Positions 43,513 to 52,172 of a stretch of 64,000 nt of DNA are shown one piece after another; position 1 is the stretch's first letter, and each line of letters opens with the position of its first letter. Made by a program: the position numbers and the translations under genes. Origin of the DNA: Clostridiales bacterium (GTDB lineage Bacteria; Bacillota; Clostridia; Saccharofermentanales; Saccharofermentanaceae). Under the pieces are notes generated by a model. The model worked only from the letters and a program-made list of their open reading frames with translations. It had not been told where the DNA came from and ran no database searches. Where the stretch lies: contig JAFZQI010000046.1 in the NCBI GenBank assembly GCA_017620475.1, positions 1 to 64,000 of the forward strand, written 5' to 3'.

Positions 43513-44506
43513 GAAGAAATGCCGATGCCGGGCATCGATTGTGCTCGAGACGGCTCTGACGGTGCCTGTCTTTATTGTTCTCCTTAGCATTACGGTTTCT
43601 TGCATTACGCTTGTCAATGCGGATCTGTATTTACAGCGTGCTACGGAAAATGTTGTTTCTGAAGTAAATATAGCTATTCCTTTTGCGTCAGGCGGAATTC
43701 AATGTCTGGACGAGGTGGTCTCAGCTTTAGGTATCGGCGATGTAACGAGTACAGATACGGAAGAAATCGATGAGATCCTTGGGATTTTGGGAATTGCGAG
43801 CGGTTTAACCGGGATCGATCTTGAAGATGTTCTTTGTACAACGGCGTTTGGTCGATATATGAAAGACCGAATTGTAATCGAATATCAAAAACTGGTAAAC
43901 GACAGATGGGTATATTCCGGTATGATTTCAGATGTTTCGGTGTATCTCGATTATTGTAGTGAAGACGTATGTGTTTATGTTTATGTCTTTTACGAGTATT
44001 CTTTAGGTGATATTTCGATCGAAAAAACGTACTGTTCCTCGCTAGCGCTGTATGCTGAGAAGATCCCTTTGGGAAAAGGTCCTGGAAAAACGAATGAAAA
44101 GGAGGATTCCGTCTGGGATAAAGACAATTTTGAACGTGGAACGGCTTTAAGGGAGATATATGGGGGCAATGTTCCCTACAATTATCCAGTTATCAGTAAA
44201 TTCGATAATGGCGAAGCGACAAGCATTAAAAGTATAGATACTACGTCCCCATATTACGGGTCAAATAGTAAGCTGGAAGGTAAAATCAAAGGTTATATCC
44301 GGGATCTGTCTGAGTTTGACGGTGCGGTATACGGAGGATTGATAGTACGATCTGATGAAATACGATCTAAAAAGCTGCTTGTTATCGTTCCGAAAAACGG
44401 AGAATCTGACAGAAGTGCTACGATACTTGGTTTAGAAGGGTATGCGAAATCGTACGGAGTGGAGTTGATATTAGAGGAATACGGAGAATCTTATAAATAT
44501 ATATAA
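43496..44506 (+). CDS. TadE-like minor pseudopilin
   Basis: 336 residues. Basic, cysteine-containing N-terminus, then CRASIVLETALTVPVFIVLL, the usual TadE signature (xASxxxEAALxxPxxL), forming the single transmembrane helix (about 17-40). The external part is long for TadE (usually 130-200) and ends with a domain of its own (KKLLVIVPKNGESDRSATI). Start at ATG 43496 behind AAGGAGA, inside the end of the previous gene. No CpaF/TadA ATPase, TadB/C or prepilin peptidase is in this window. Confidence 0.7.
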   Translation: MRITSRKKCRCRASIVLETALTVPVFIVLLSITVSCITLVNADLYLQRATENVVSEVNIAIPFASGGIQCLDEVVSALGIGDVTSTDTEEIDEILGILGIASGLTGIDLEDVLCTTAFGRYMKDRIVIEYQKLVNDRWVYSGMISDVSVYLDYCSEDVCVYVYVFYEYSLGDISIEKTYCSSLALYAEKIPLGKGPGKTNEKEDSVWDKDNFERGTALREIYGGNVPYNYPVISKFDNGEATSIKSIDTTSPYYGSNSKLEGKIKGYIRDLSEFDGAVYGGLIVRSDEIRSKKLLVIVPKNGESDRSATILGLEGYAKSYGVELILEEYGESYKYI

Positions 44507-44515
44507 TTATATATA
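44498..44515. repeat. 18-base all-A/T perfect palindrome at the end of the TadE-like gene
   Basis: Bases 44498-44515 are perfectly self-complementary and contain only A and T; they include the stop codon. AAAAAAG follows. It might act as a weak hairpin or a protein site; no function is evident. Confidence 0.4.
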
Positions 44516-44526
44516 TAAAAAAGTTG

Positions 44527-44555
44527 TTGTCACATGGGGAACCTTGCTGTATAGT
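44527..44555 (+). promoter_or_regulatory. Sigma-A promoter for the yerC-secA operon
   Basis: TTGTCA (44527-44532), 17-base spacer, TATAGT (44550-44555), 48 bases before the first gene. Confidence 0.7.
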
Positions 44556-44602
44556 AGTAATGCTGATATTTTGAGGTATTATGTGTATTCGGAGGAACAG
44601 GT

Positions 44603-44836
44603 TTGAAGCAGAATATCGAGCAGGTTAGGGAAGTCGGTACTTCTAAGCATGCTTCCAATAAAGATGGTGCTGAATTATCTATTGGGGATGCTTTGCGGTT
44701 AGCAAGAAAGCAGTTGATGACTAGGCGTATCCTTGTAGCCATTATAGTGATACTATTGGTTACTCTTTTTGTTTTCTTGGTGACAAACGGGTTCTTTGAA
44801 CAGTTGATCGATTATCTGATCGGCCTGGCAGAGTGA
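44603..44836 (+). CDS. Small single-pass membrane protein, unknown
   Basis: 77 residues, TTG start with GGAGG seven bases upstream. Polar N-terminus (about 1-40) with ELSIGDALRLARKQLMTRR, then one long hydrophobic helix (about 43-62) and a short amphipathic end. No family recognised. It is the first gene behind a good promoter and lies seven bases before yerC, so it is likely expressed with yerC and secA. Confidence 0.65.
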   Translation: MKQNIEQVREVGTSKHASNKDGAELSIGDALRLARKQLMTRRILVAIIVILLVTLFVFLVTNGFFEQLIDYLIGLAE

Positions 44837-44843
44837 GGTTGCA

Positions 44844-45179
44844 GTGAACGATAAGCTAAAAGACGAGCATATGGACGATCTTTTTGATGCGATTCTTACT
44901 TTGAAGTCTCGCGATGAGTGCTATGCCCTTTTTGAGGATCTGTGTACCATTGCCGAGATCAAGTCTCTGGCTTCGAGATTTCAGGTGGCGATCCTTCTAA
45001 ATAAAGGATGCACCTATACTGAGATCTTCGATCAAACAGGCGTGAGTACGGCAACCATCAGCCGTGTGAAACGTTGCCTCGATTATGGCGCAGATGGTTA
45101 TAAAACAGTTCTTGGACGTATGGACAACGGAACTGACAAAAAAGAAAAGGAAAGAATGGAAGGAAACGAGAAGAAATGA
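44844..45179 (+). CDS. yerC: YerC/YecD family TrpR-like DNA-binding protein
   Basis: 111 residues, GTG start behind GAGG. Trp-repressor-like helix-turn-helix of the YerC family: LFEDLCTIAEIKSLASRFQVA, then GCTYTEIFDQTGVSTATISRVKRCL as the recognition unit. The C-terminus is charged and variable. Family members are small regulators of unknown target. The stop overlaps the secA ATG (ATGA), suggesting that it is coexpressed with, and might regulate, this operon. Confidence 0.85.
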   Translation: MNDKLKDEHMDDLFDAILTLKSRDECYALFEDLCTIAEIKSLASRFQVAILLNKGCTYTEIFDQTGVSTATISRVKRCLDYGADGYKTVLGRMDNGTDKKEKERMEGNEKK

Positions 45180-47998
45180 ACATTATTACCAAGATATTTG
45201 GTACGCACAGCGATCATGAAATCAAACACATCATGCCGATCGTAGAGGCGATCGAGAATCTTTCTGACAAGTATTCCAACATGTCAGAGTCGGAATTAAA
45301 GGGGATGACGGATGTCCTTAAGAAACGTCTGGCGGATGGAGAGTCCCTGGATGACATTCTTCCGGATGCTTTTGCTACCATTAGAGAAGCAGCTTGGCGT
45401 GTATTGGGAATGCGCCCTTATCGTGTTCAGCTTATCGGTGGTATTATTCTTCACCAGGGCCGAATCGCCGAGATGAAAACAGGTGAAGGTAAAACCCTTG
45501 TTGCCACACTTCCGGTATATCTTAATGCGTTGACCGGACGTGGTGTGCATGTTGTTACCGTTAATGATTACCTTGCCCGCCGTGACAGTGAGTGGATGGG
45601 TAAGGTTTATCGCTATCTTGGCTTGACGGTCGGGCTTATTGTTCACGATATGGATAATAATGACCGTCGTGTAGCTTATAACTCGGATATCACTTATGGT
45701 ACCAATAACGAGTTCGGATTTGACTATCTCCGTGATAACATGGTCGACCGTAAAGAGAAAATGGTTCAGCGTGAACTGGTATATGCTATCGTCGACGAGG
45801 TCGACAGTATCCTGATCGATGAAGCCAGAACACCTCTTATTATTTCAGGAATGGGCGGAGAGTCCTCTGATATGTATGTCAAAGCGGATCGCTTCGTTAA
45901 AACGCTGAAGAAATTCCTCGTGGTGGAGACCGATGAAAAAGTCGACATTGATGATGTCAGTGGTGATAGCGACTATGTTGTCGATGAGAAGGCGAAGACT
46001 GCTGTACTTACAGCTAACGGTATTGCGAAAGCCGAGAAGCACTTTGGCGTGGAAAACCTTTCTGATCCGGAAAACTTCGATTTGCAGCATTATATCAACA
46101 ATGCGCTGAAAGCCAACGGTACGATGGCCCGTGATCAGCAGTATGTTGTCACAAACGGTGAGGTTATTATCGTTGATGACTTTACAGGCCGTCTGATGTA
46201 TGGTCGTAGATTTAGTGATGGTTTGCATCAGGCAATTGAAGCTAAAGAAGGCGTAAAGGTTGAAAGAGAGTCTAAGACGCTTGCTACGATCACTTTCCAG
46301 AATTACTTCCGCATGTATGAAAAACTTGCCGGTATGACAGGTACAGCTTATACCGAAGAGTCTGAGTTTAGACAGATCTACAGCCTTGATGTTATTCAGA
46401 TCCCGACGAATAAGCCGATCGCCCGTGTTGATGAACATGATGCAGTGTATAAAAACCAGAGCGGCAAGTATGCTGCAGTTCTGCGGCAGGTGAAGGAAGC
46501 TCATGAGAAAGGCCAGCCTGTACTTGTCGGTACGGTGGAGGTCAGTAAGTCCGAGTTCCTGTCTAAGATTTTTACCCGCGCGGGAATTAAGCATGATGTA
46601 CTCAATGCGAAGAACCATTTGCGAGAGGCTGAAATTGTTGCTCAAGCAGGTCGTTTCGGTGCCGTTACAATTGCAACGAACATGGCCGGCCGTGGTACGG
46701 ATATTCTGCTTGGCGGTAACCCGGAGTTTATGGCTAAGCAGGAAATGCGTAAGCTCGGTTATACTGAGGAACTGATCGATGCATCTACTGCTTACAACGA
46801 GACGGACGATGAGGTAATCATTGAGGCCCGTCAGCGTTTCACATCTCTTGAGAAGGAATTCAAGGAAAAAATCAAAGATGAGACGCAGAAGGTCATTGAT
46901 GCAGGCGGTCTCTTTATTATCGGTACAGAACGTCATGAATCCCGTCGTATTGATAATCAGCTTCGCGGTCGTGCCGGCCGTCAGGGAGATCCGGGACGTA
47001 CGAAGTTCTACCTCGCACTGGATGACGATCTTATGCGTTTGTTCGGCGGTGAACGCGCGAATTCTGCTTTCGAGGCACTTGGCGTCGATGAGACTGTGGA
47101 GATCCAAAATGGTATCCTCTCAAAGCAGATCGAAAGTGCGCAGAAGAAAGTTGAAGGCATGAACTTCAGTACCAGACGTCATGTACTTGAATACGACGAT
47201 GTAATGAATGTACAGAGAAACCTCATTTATGAGCAGCGTCGTAAGGTCCTTGATGGCGTTGACATTCATGACACGATTAAGAAGATGCTGTCTGCAGTTG
47301 CAGAACGTGTGGTTGCTCAGGTTTCTCTTGATGGTAAGGTAAATACGGAAGAATGTAAGAGCCTCAAGGCGAGTATTGCCGATATTTTCGGAGATGTTGA
47401 TGTTATCAATGATCTTTCGAAGATCATCAGTGACAAGGATGAAGCGGATGTTGATGAAATCACTGAGAAACTGACTGAGCAGGGACTTGAGAAACTCGAA
47501 AAACGTGATGAGGAGCTTACACCGGAGATCTTCCGTGAAGCAGAGCGTCAGATCCTCCTCTTTAATGTTGATCAGAAGTGGATGGATCATATCGATGCAA
47601 TGGATCAGCTTCGTAATGCAATCGGTATGAGAAGTGTCGGACAGAAGGATCCGGTTATCGAATATCGTATTGAAGGTTCGGAAATGTTCGATGAGATGAA
47701 TATGCTGATCCAAAATGATACTGTCCGTCTGATTATGAAGGCGAATATTGAGGCGGGCCAGAGGATCGAAAGAAAGTCTTCTGTGAGAAAACTGCAGGAA
47801 AGCCACGGAAATGCACAGCTTGATTCTGTTGCTAAGCGTGCCCAGTCCGGCGAGGATGCAAAAGCAAATCAGCAGGCTGGCATGACTAACCGTGAACCGG
47901 CTAAGAGAGACGCGAAAAAGGTAGGACGTAATGATCCGTGCCCTTGCGGAAGCGGAAAGAAGTACAAGAACTGCTGTGGAAAGGATTCTAATGATTGA
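45176..47998 (+). CDS. secA: Preprotein translocase ATPase SecA
   Basis: Motor that pushes unfolded preproteins through SecYEG. 940 residues with NBD1 (Walker A MKTGEGKTLVATLP, Walker B AIVDEVDSILIDEARTP), preprotein cross-linking domain, NBD2 (NMAGRGTDILLGGNPEF; ESRRIDNQLRGRAGRQGDPG), helical scaffold (QKWMDHIDAMDQLRNAIGMRS) and a C-terminal zinc SEC-C motif [18 protein letters not shown]. Coupled to yerC. Its last eight bases overlap punA. Confidence 0.98.
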   Translation: MNIITKIFGTHSDHEIKHIMPIVEAIENLSDKYSNMSESELKGMTDVLKKRLADGESLDDILPDAFATIREAAWRVLGMRPYRVQLIGGIILHQGRIAEMKTGEGKTLVATLPVYLNALTGRGVHVVTVNDYLARRDSEWMGKVYRYLGLTVGLIVHDMDNNDRRVAYNSDITYGTNNEFGFDYLRDNMVDRKEKMVQRELVYAIVDEVDSILIDEARTPLIISGMGGESSDMYVKADRFVKTLKKFLVVETDEKVDIDDVSGDSDYVVDEKAKTAVLTANGIAKAEKHFGVENLSDPENFDLQHYINNALKANGTMARDQQYVVTNGEVIIVDDFTGRLMYGRRFSDGLHQAIEAKEGVKVERESKTLATITFQNYFRMYEKLAGMTGTAYTEESEFRQIYSLDVIQIPTNKPIARVDEHDAVYKNQSGKYAAVLRQVKEAHEKGQPVLVGTVEVSKSEFLSKIFTRAGIKHDVLNAKNHLREAEIVAQAGRFGAVTIATNMAGRGTDILLGGNPEFMAKQEMRKLGYTEELIDASTAYNETDDEVIIEARQRFTSLEKEFKEKIKDETQKVIDAGGLFIIGTERHESRRIDNQLRGRAGRQGDPGRTKFYLALDDDLMRLFGGERANSAFEALGVDETVEIQNGILSKQIESAQKKVEGMNFSTRRHVLEYDDVMNVQRNLIYEQRRKVLDGVDIHDTIKKMLSAVAERVVAQVSLDGKVNTEECKSLKASIADIFGDVDVINDLSKIISDKDEADVDEITEKLTEQGLEKLEKRDEELTPEIFREAERQILLFNVDQKWMDHIDAMDQLRNAIGMRSVGQKDPVIEYRIEGSEMFDEMNMLIQNDTVRLIMKANIEAGQRIERKSSVRKLQESHGNAQLDSVAKRAQSGEDAKANQQAGMTNREPAKRDAKKVGRNDPCPCGSGKKYKNCCGKDSND

Positions 47999-48818
47999 TC
48001 CTGTTTACTATTCTCAAGTATTAGAATCGGCGGACTATATCCGTTCGCAGATCGACGAAGTACCGGAAATCTGCCTTGTTCTTGGCTCTGGAATGGGTCC
48101 TTTGACTGACAAAGCGGAAATCATCAAGGTGATTTCATACGATGATATTCCTTATTTCCCGAAGACTACGGTTCCCGGACACGAGGGAAAACTGATTTAT
48201 GCGAAGTTTTCCGGACATATTGTGTTTATTATGAAGGGACGCTTCCATTACTATGAGGGATATACCACTCAGGAAGCTGCTTTCTATGTTCGTGTAATGG
48301 CTAAACTTGGCGTCACAAGATTGATTTTGACCAATGCAGCCGGCGGAATCAATGAAAAGATGAAACCCGGAGATCTTATGGTATTTACGGATCACATCGG
48401 ATTGTTCTGCGAGTCGCCGCTCCGTGGACGAAATCTGGATGAGTTTGGTCCGAGATTCCCGGATCAGACACAAGTATATGATATTGGATTAAAAGAGCTT
48501 TTGATCGAATCGGCCAATGAACTTGGAATAACCCTTCATCAGGGAGTATATGCGTATACACGCGGCCCTCAATATGAGACTCCGGCTGAGATCCGGGCGC
48601 TCCGTATTATAGGAGCCGACGCTGTCGGCATGTCTACTGTAGTTGAGGCAATTACGGCAAGCCATTGTTCTATGCGAGTCCTTGCGGTTTCCTGTATTAC
48701 GAATCTTGCTGCGGGGATTTCCGGAAAACCGCTTTCTCATGAGGAAGTGATTGCGAATGCAAATGCCTCGTCCCGGAATAATATAGCGTTAATGGAGAGA
48801 TTTTTTTCAAAATTATAA
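47991..48818 (+). CDS. punA: Purine-nucleoside phosphorylase
   Basis: Phosphorolysis of inosine or guanosine to base and ribose-1-phosphate. 275 residues of the trimeric PNP family: LVLGSGMGPLTDK (phosphate loop), TVPGHEGKLIYA, GRFHYYEGYT, LTNAAGGINEKMKPGDLM, and the base site AVGMSTVVEAITASHC. Start at ATG 47991 behind GGAAAGGA inside the end of secA. It heads a set with ahcY and mtaD, which suggests that inosine from S-adenosylhomocysteine breakdown is its main substrate. Confidence 0.94.
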   Translation: MIDPVYYSQVLESADYIRSQIDEVPEICLVLGSGMGPLTDKAEIIKVISYDDIPYFPKTTVPGHEGKLIYAKFSGHIVFIMKGRFHYYEGYTTQEAAFYVRVMAKLGVTRLILTNAAGGINEKMKPGDLMVFTDHIGLFCESPLRGRNLDEFGPRFPDQTQVYDIGLKELLIESANELGITLHQGVYAYTRGPQYETPAEIRALRIIGADAVGMSTVVEAITASHCSMRVLAVSCITNLAAGISGKPLSHEEVIANANASSRNNIALMERFFSKL

Positions 48819-48830
48819 GGAGAACGAACA

Positions 48831-50096
48831 ATGAGTGAGTTGCCTCGTTACGAAATTAAAGATATCGCACTTGCTCCGGAAGGTCATCATAAGATCGATT
48901 GGGCTTATCGGAATATGCCTGTTCTTCGTATTATTGAACAGGAATTAAAAGAGACACGTCCTTTTGAAGGGTTGAAGATCTCAGTAAGTGTTCATGTTGA
49001 AGCAAAGACAGCTAATCTTGCCCTTGTCCTTCGTGAGGGAGGTGCTGATGTTGCTCTCACCGGCTGTAACCCGCTTTCTACCCAGGATGATGTGGCTGCG
49101 GCTCTGGTTGAACGGGGAATGAAGGTCTACTGTATCCATGGTGCAGATCCGGAGACCTACAGAAGACATCTTGAGATGACCTTAGCCTTTGGACCGGATA
49201 TCGTGATTGACGATGGCGGGGATCTGGCAATGCTTCTGCATTCTACTCATAAGAATCTTGTTTCGGGAATGCTGGGCGCTTGTGAAGAGACGACAACAGG
49301 GGTTCATCGTTTGAAGATCCTCGAAGAGGAGGGCAGACTGGCCTATCCTGTTATTGCCGTCAATGATGCGCGCTGTAAGCATCTTTTTGATAACCGTTTT
49401 GGCACAGGTCAATCCGTATGGACGGCAATTATGGCTACGACGAATCTGATCGTTGCCGGTAAATGTGTGGTAGTTGCCGGCTTCGGTATGTGCGGTAAGG
49501 GCGTTGCTCTTCGTGCTAAGGGGATGGGAGCTCGTGTTATTGTAACGGAAATCGATCCGGTAAAAGCGTGCGAAGCAATCATGGAAGGCTACGATGTCAT
49601 GACCATGGAACAGGCTGCACCACTAGGCGATGTATTCGTAACCGTTACCGGCTGTAAGGATGTCATTACGAAGAAGCATTTCGAGAAAATGAAAGATGGC
49701 GCGATCTGCTGTAATGCCGGTCATTTTGATGTGGAGATCAATTTGGTTGAACTCGGACAGAAGGCGAAAGAAAGAAAAGAACTGAGAAAGAATATCGAAG
49801 GCTTTGTAATGGCTGACGGAAGAACGATCTGTATCTTGGCAGAAGGAAGACTGGTTAATCTTGCAAGCGGTGACGGGCACCCTGTTGAAATCATGGATAT
49901 GAGTTTTGCACTTCAGGCCCAGAGCGCAAGATATATTGCCGAACATGGCAAAGAACTTGAGAAAAAAGTGTATGACACGCCGACTGTTATTGACGATCGT
50001 GTTGGAGAATTCCTATTAAAGTCCAAAGGGTATTCTATTGATGTTCTTACACCTGAACAGGACAGATATATTCATTCGTGGGATCTGGAGGATTAA
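48831..50096 (+). CDS. ahcY: Adenosylhomocysteinase
   Basis: Reversible hydrolysis of S-adenosylhomocysteine (or S-inosylhomocysteine in some organisms) to homocysteine and the nucleoside, with tightly bound NAD. 421 residues, the short form without the 40-residue insert of some bacterial enzymes. Motifs: SVHVEAKTANLALVLREGGA, CNPLSTQDDVAAAL, the NAD fold VVAGFGMCGKGVALRAKG, and GHFDVEIN. AAGGAG precedes the ATG. mtaD follows one base after the stop. Confidence 0.95.
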   Translation: MSELPRYEIKDIALAPEGHHKIDWAYRNMPVLRIIEQELKETRPFEGLKISVSVHVEAKTANLALVLREGGADVALTGCNPLSTQDDVAAALVERGMKVYCIHGADPETYRRHLEMTLAFGPDIVIDDGGDLAMLLHSTHKNLVSGMLGACEETTTGVHRLKILEEEGRLAYPVIAVNDARCKHLFDNRFGTGQSVWTAIMATTNLIVAGKCVVVAGFGMCGKGVALRAKGMGARVIVTEIDPVKACEAIMEGYDVMTMEQAAPLGDVFVTVTGCKDVITKKHFEKMKDGAICCNAGHFDVEINLVELGQKAKERKELRKNIEGFVMADGRTICILAEGRLVNLASGDGHPVEIMDMSFALQAQSARYIAEHGKELEKKVYDTPTVIDDRVGEFLLKSKGYSIDVLTPEQDRYIHSWDLED

Positions 50097-50097
50097 T

Positions 50098-51420
50098 ATG
50101 AACCGTTCGGTACTGTTTTCGGACTTTAAGATCATTACACCTCATGATGATAAACCTGTATCTGTACTGGAGCACGGTTACTGTGCCGTGGTTGACAGTA
50201 TGATCGAATATGTTGGTGAGTCAAAAGAAAACGCGGTTTCTGCTTTGGAAAAGAGCGGACATAAGGATTTCTTCGAATATGACGGAAAGAATAAGATCCT
50301 TTGCCCGACATTTGCAAATGCCCATGGACATACGCCGATGGCAATCTTCCGCAATATTGCCGATGATTATTCTCTCCAGGACTGGCTTTTCGGTGAGATC
50401 CTTCCCAGAGAAGATAAGATGATAGAAGGAGATTTCTATTATGGTCATCTTCTGACACTTGCCGAGATGATTGAAAGCGGAACAGCTTGCGTTGCAAATA
50501 TGTACAGTGCGGGTATGATTACATCTAAAGCTAGTGTTGAAGCGGGTTTCCGGGTTCAGCAGACTGCTGATGGCAAGTTCTGTAAAGACGGCAAATGGTT
50601 TACCGATTACGCTAACGTCAAAGAATTGATGGATTATTGTGATCAGGATGCAAAAGGACTGGTTAAACCCAGTCTGCTCGTTCATTCGGTATACCTGTAT
50701 CCCGGCGAATTCTTTACGGATTTGAAGGATCTGTCGAAAAAGTGCGGCATTCCGGTTAGCGTACATATTTCGGAGACGGTGACGGAAAATGAGAATTGTT
50801 TACGTGATTACGGCATGACGCCTGTCGAGATGTTAGATAAACACGAACTTCTCTCGGACACAACAGTGGCCGCACATTGTGTTCATCTTACCGAGAACGA
50901 CAGGAAGATCCTTTCTGAAAGAAAGGTATGGGTCGCCCATAACCCCTCAAGTAATATGAAGCTTTCTTCCGGGTTTGCTGATATGGTGGCTATGCAAAAA
51001 GCGGGAGTCCGTCTCTGCCTTGGTACTGATGGTGCGGCAAGTAACAATAATCAGGATATGTTCATGGAGATGCGGCTGGCTTCTTTTATGGCGAAAGGAA
51101 CGACGCTCGATCCTACAGTACTCAAAGCGGAAGATGTCTTTACCATGGCGACAAGAAACGGTTATCTGGCTTGTGGTTTTGAGAATTGTGGTATTATAAA
51201 ACAAGGCATGACCGCGGATCTGCAGATCATTGATTATGATTGCCCGCAGATGTGGCCGCTTGGTAATCCGATCTCCTCGCTGGTTTATTCCTGTGGTCCT
51301 AAGTGTGTGGAATCGGTAATGATCGACGGAAATTTCGTTCTTTATAAGCATGAACTGAAGACCATTGACCTGCAGAAGGTCAAGGCAGAAACAAAAAGAA
51401 CGATGGAACGCCTGAAATAA
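50098..51420 (+). CDS. mtaD: 5'-methylthioadenosine/S-adenosylhomocysteine deaminase
   Basis: Amidohydrolase that deaminates methylthioadenosine, S-adenosylhomocysteine or adenosine to the inosine forms. 440 residues, metal-dependent TIM barrel: ANAHGHTPMAIFRN (first His pair), LLVHSVYLYPGEF, SVHISETVTENENC, AAHCVHLTENDRKIL and LGTDGAASNNNQDMFMEMR (metal Asp), plus the composite beta domain. Start at ATG 50098 behind GGAGG. With ahcY and punA it can convert S-adenosylhomocysteine into homocysteine, ammonia, hypoxanthine and ribose-1-phosphate. Confidence 0.92.
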   Translation: MNRSVLFSDFKIITPHDDKPVSVLEHGYCAVVDSMIEYVGESKENAVSALEKSGHKDFFEYDGKNKILCPTFANAHGHTPMAIFRNIADDYSLQDWLFGEILPREDKMIEGDFYYGHLLTLAEMIESGTACVANMYSAGMITSKASVEAGFRVQQTADGKFCKDGKWFTDYANVKELMDYCDQDAKGLVKPSLLVHSVYLYPGEFFTDLKDLSKKCGIPVSVHISETVTENENCLRDYGMTPVEMLDKHELLSDTTVAAHCVHLTENDRKILSERKVWVAHNPSSNMKLSSGFADMVAMQKAGVRLCLGTDGAASNNNQDMFMEMRLASFMAKGTTLDPTVLKAEDVFTMATRNGYLACGFENCGIIKQGMTADLQIIDYDCPQMWPLGNPISSLVYSCGPKCVESVMIDGNFVLYKHELKTIDLQKVKAETKRTMERLK

Positions 51421-51452
51421 CGCTGAATACGGCTTGGCTGCCGAATTCATAT

Positions 51453-51529
51453 GTTCATGTAGCTCAGCAGGATAGAGCGACCGCCTCCTAAGCGGTAGGC
51501 CGGAGGTTCGAATCCTCTCATGGACACCA
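51453..51529 (+). tRNA. tRNA-Arg (anticodon CCT)
   Basis: 77 bases. Acceptor stem GTTCATG/CATGGAC, D-arm GCTCAGCAGGATAGAGC, anticodon stem CCGCC/GGCGG-type with loop CTCCTAA (anticodon CCT, reads AGG), T-arm with GGTTCGAATCC, and an encoded CCA end (51527-51529). It lies 32 bases after mtaD with no separate promoter evident. Confidence 0.95.
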
Positions 51530-51535
51530 GAAAGA

Positions 51536-51584
51536 TCCCGTGTGATTGATTTCACGAAAGTGATTGAGGCATACGGGACTTTTT
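51536..51584 (+). terminator. Intrinsic terminator after tRNA-Arg
   Basis: TCCCGT (51536-51541) pairs with ACGGGA (51573-51578), with an inner TCAC-GAAA-GTGA hairpin, followed by five T (51580-51584). Confidence 0.6.
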
Positions 51585-51594
51585 GTTTTATAAT
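51564..51594 (+). promoter_or_regulatory. Possible promoter for pncA-pncB
   Basis: TATAAT (51589-51594) is perfect, 31 bases before the start. The nearest -35-like box TTGAGG (51564-51569) has a long 19-base spacer and lies within the upstream terminator. Confidence 0.4.
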
Positions 51595-51625
51595 GATGTA
51601 AATACAGTTGCACAGGAGGGATCGT

Positions 51626-52171
51626 ATGAGAACACTTATCGTTGTGGATATGCAGAAGGACTTCATTGATGGCGCACTTGGTTCAGCTGAAGCCGTTCAA
51701 ATCGTTTCAAATGTAGCTAAGAAGATCAAAGCGTATATTAAGAAAGGCGATCGTGTCATCTTTACACGCGACACGCATAAGAAGAATTATCTTTCTACGC
51801 GTGAAGGCAAATATCTTCCTGTTACACACTGCGTTAAGGGCAGTGATGGCTGGCAGATCCCTGAAAAACTCTGTAAGGCAGCCGGCGAGGAGTTACTGAT
51901 CGTTGATAAGCCTTCTTTCGGATATGTCGGATGGAAAAACATTCTTAAGAATGATAATGATCCGATCGAATTGATCGGATTATGTACAGATATCTGCGTA
52001 GTATCGAATGCTCTTATGATCAAGAACTTATTCCCGGAACGTGATATTATCGTGGATAGTGCCTGCTGTGCCGGTGTTACACCTGATTCCCACGATGCGG
52101 CTGTTCGAACAATGAAGAGTTGTCAGATCGATATTAAGAATGAAGGCAAAGAACCTTGGAGGAAAGCATAA
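51626..52171 (+). CDS. pncA: Isochorismatase-family nicotinamidase
   Basis: Probable nicotinamide to nicotinate amidase. 181 residues. Catalytic triad positions of the family are present: Asp in VVDMQKDF, Lys in VDKPSFGY, Cys in LIGLCTDICVVSNA; metal ligands are likely in FTRDTH and THCVKGSDGW. The family has several activities, but the adjacent nicotinate phosphoribosyltransferase one base downstream makes nicotinamidase by far the best call. Start at ATG 51626 behind AGGAGGG. Confidence 0.85.
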   Translation: MRTLIVVDMQKDFIDGALGSAEAVQIVSNVAKKIKAYIKKGDRVIFTRDTHKKNYLSTREGKYLPVTHCVKGSDGWQIPEKLCKAAGEELLIVDKPSFGYVGWKNILKNDNDPIELIGLCTDICVVSNALMIKNLFPERDIIVDSACCAGVTPDSHDAAVRTMKSCQIDIKNEGKEPWRKA

Positions 52172-52172
52172 T

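Noticed and set aside
42112..44506. A complete Tad pilus locus
   Set aside because: Motor ATPase, platform proteins, major pilin and peptidase genes are absent; only minor-component-like genes are present.
45845..47107. A 420-codon open frame opposite secA
   Set aside because: Antisense to conserved SecA domains and without recognisable motifs; it follows from the codon bias of secA.
51453..51529. tRNA-Arg as an integration site of a mobile element
   Set aside because: No integrase, no repeat of the tRNA 3' end downstream, and the next genes are a normal NAD salvage pair.
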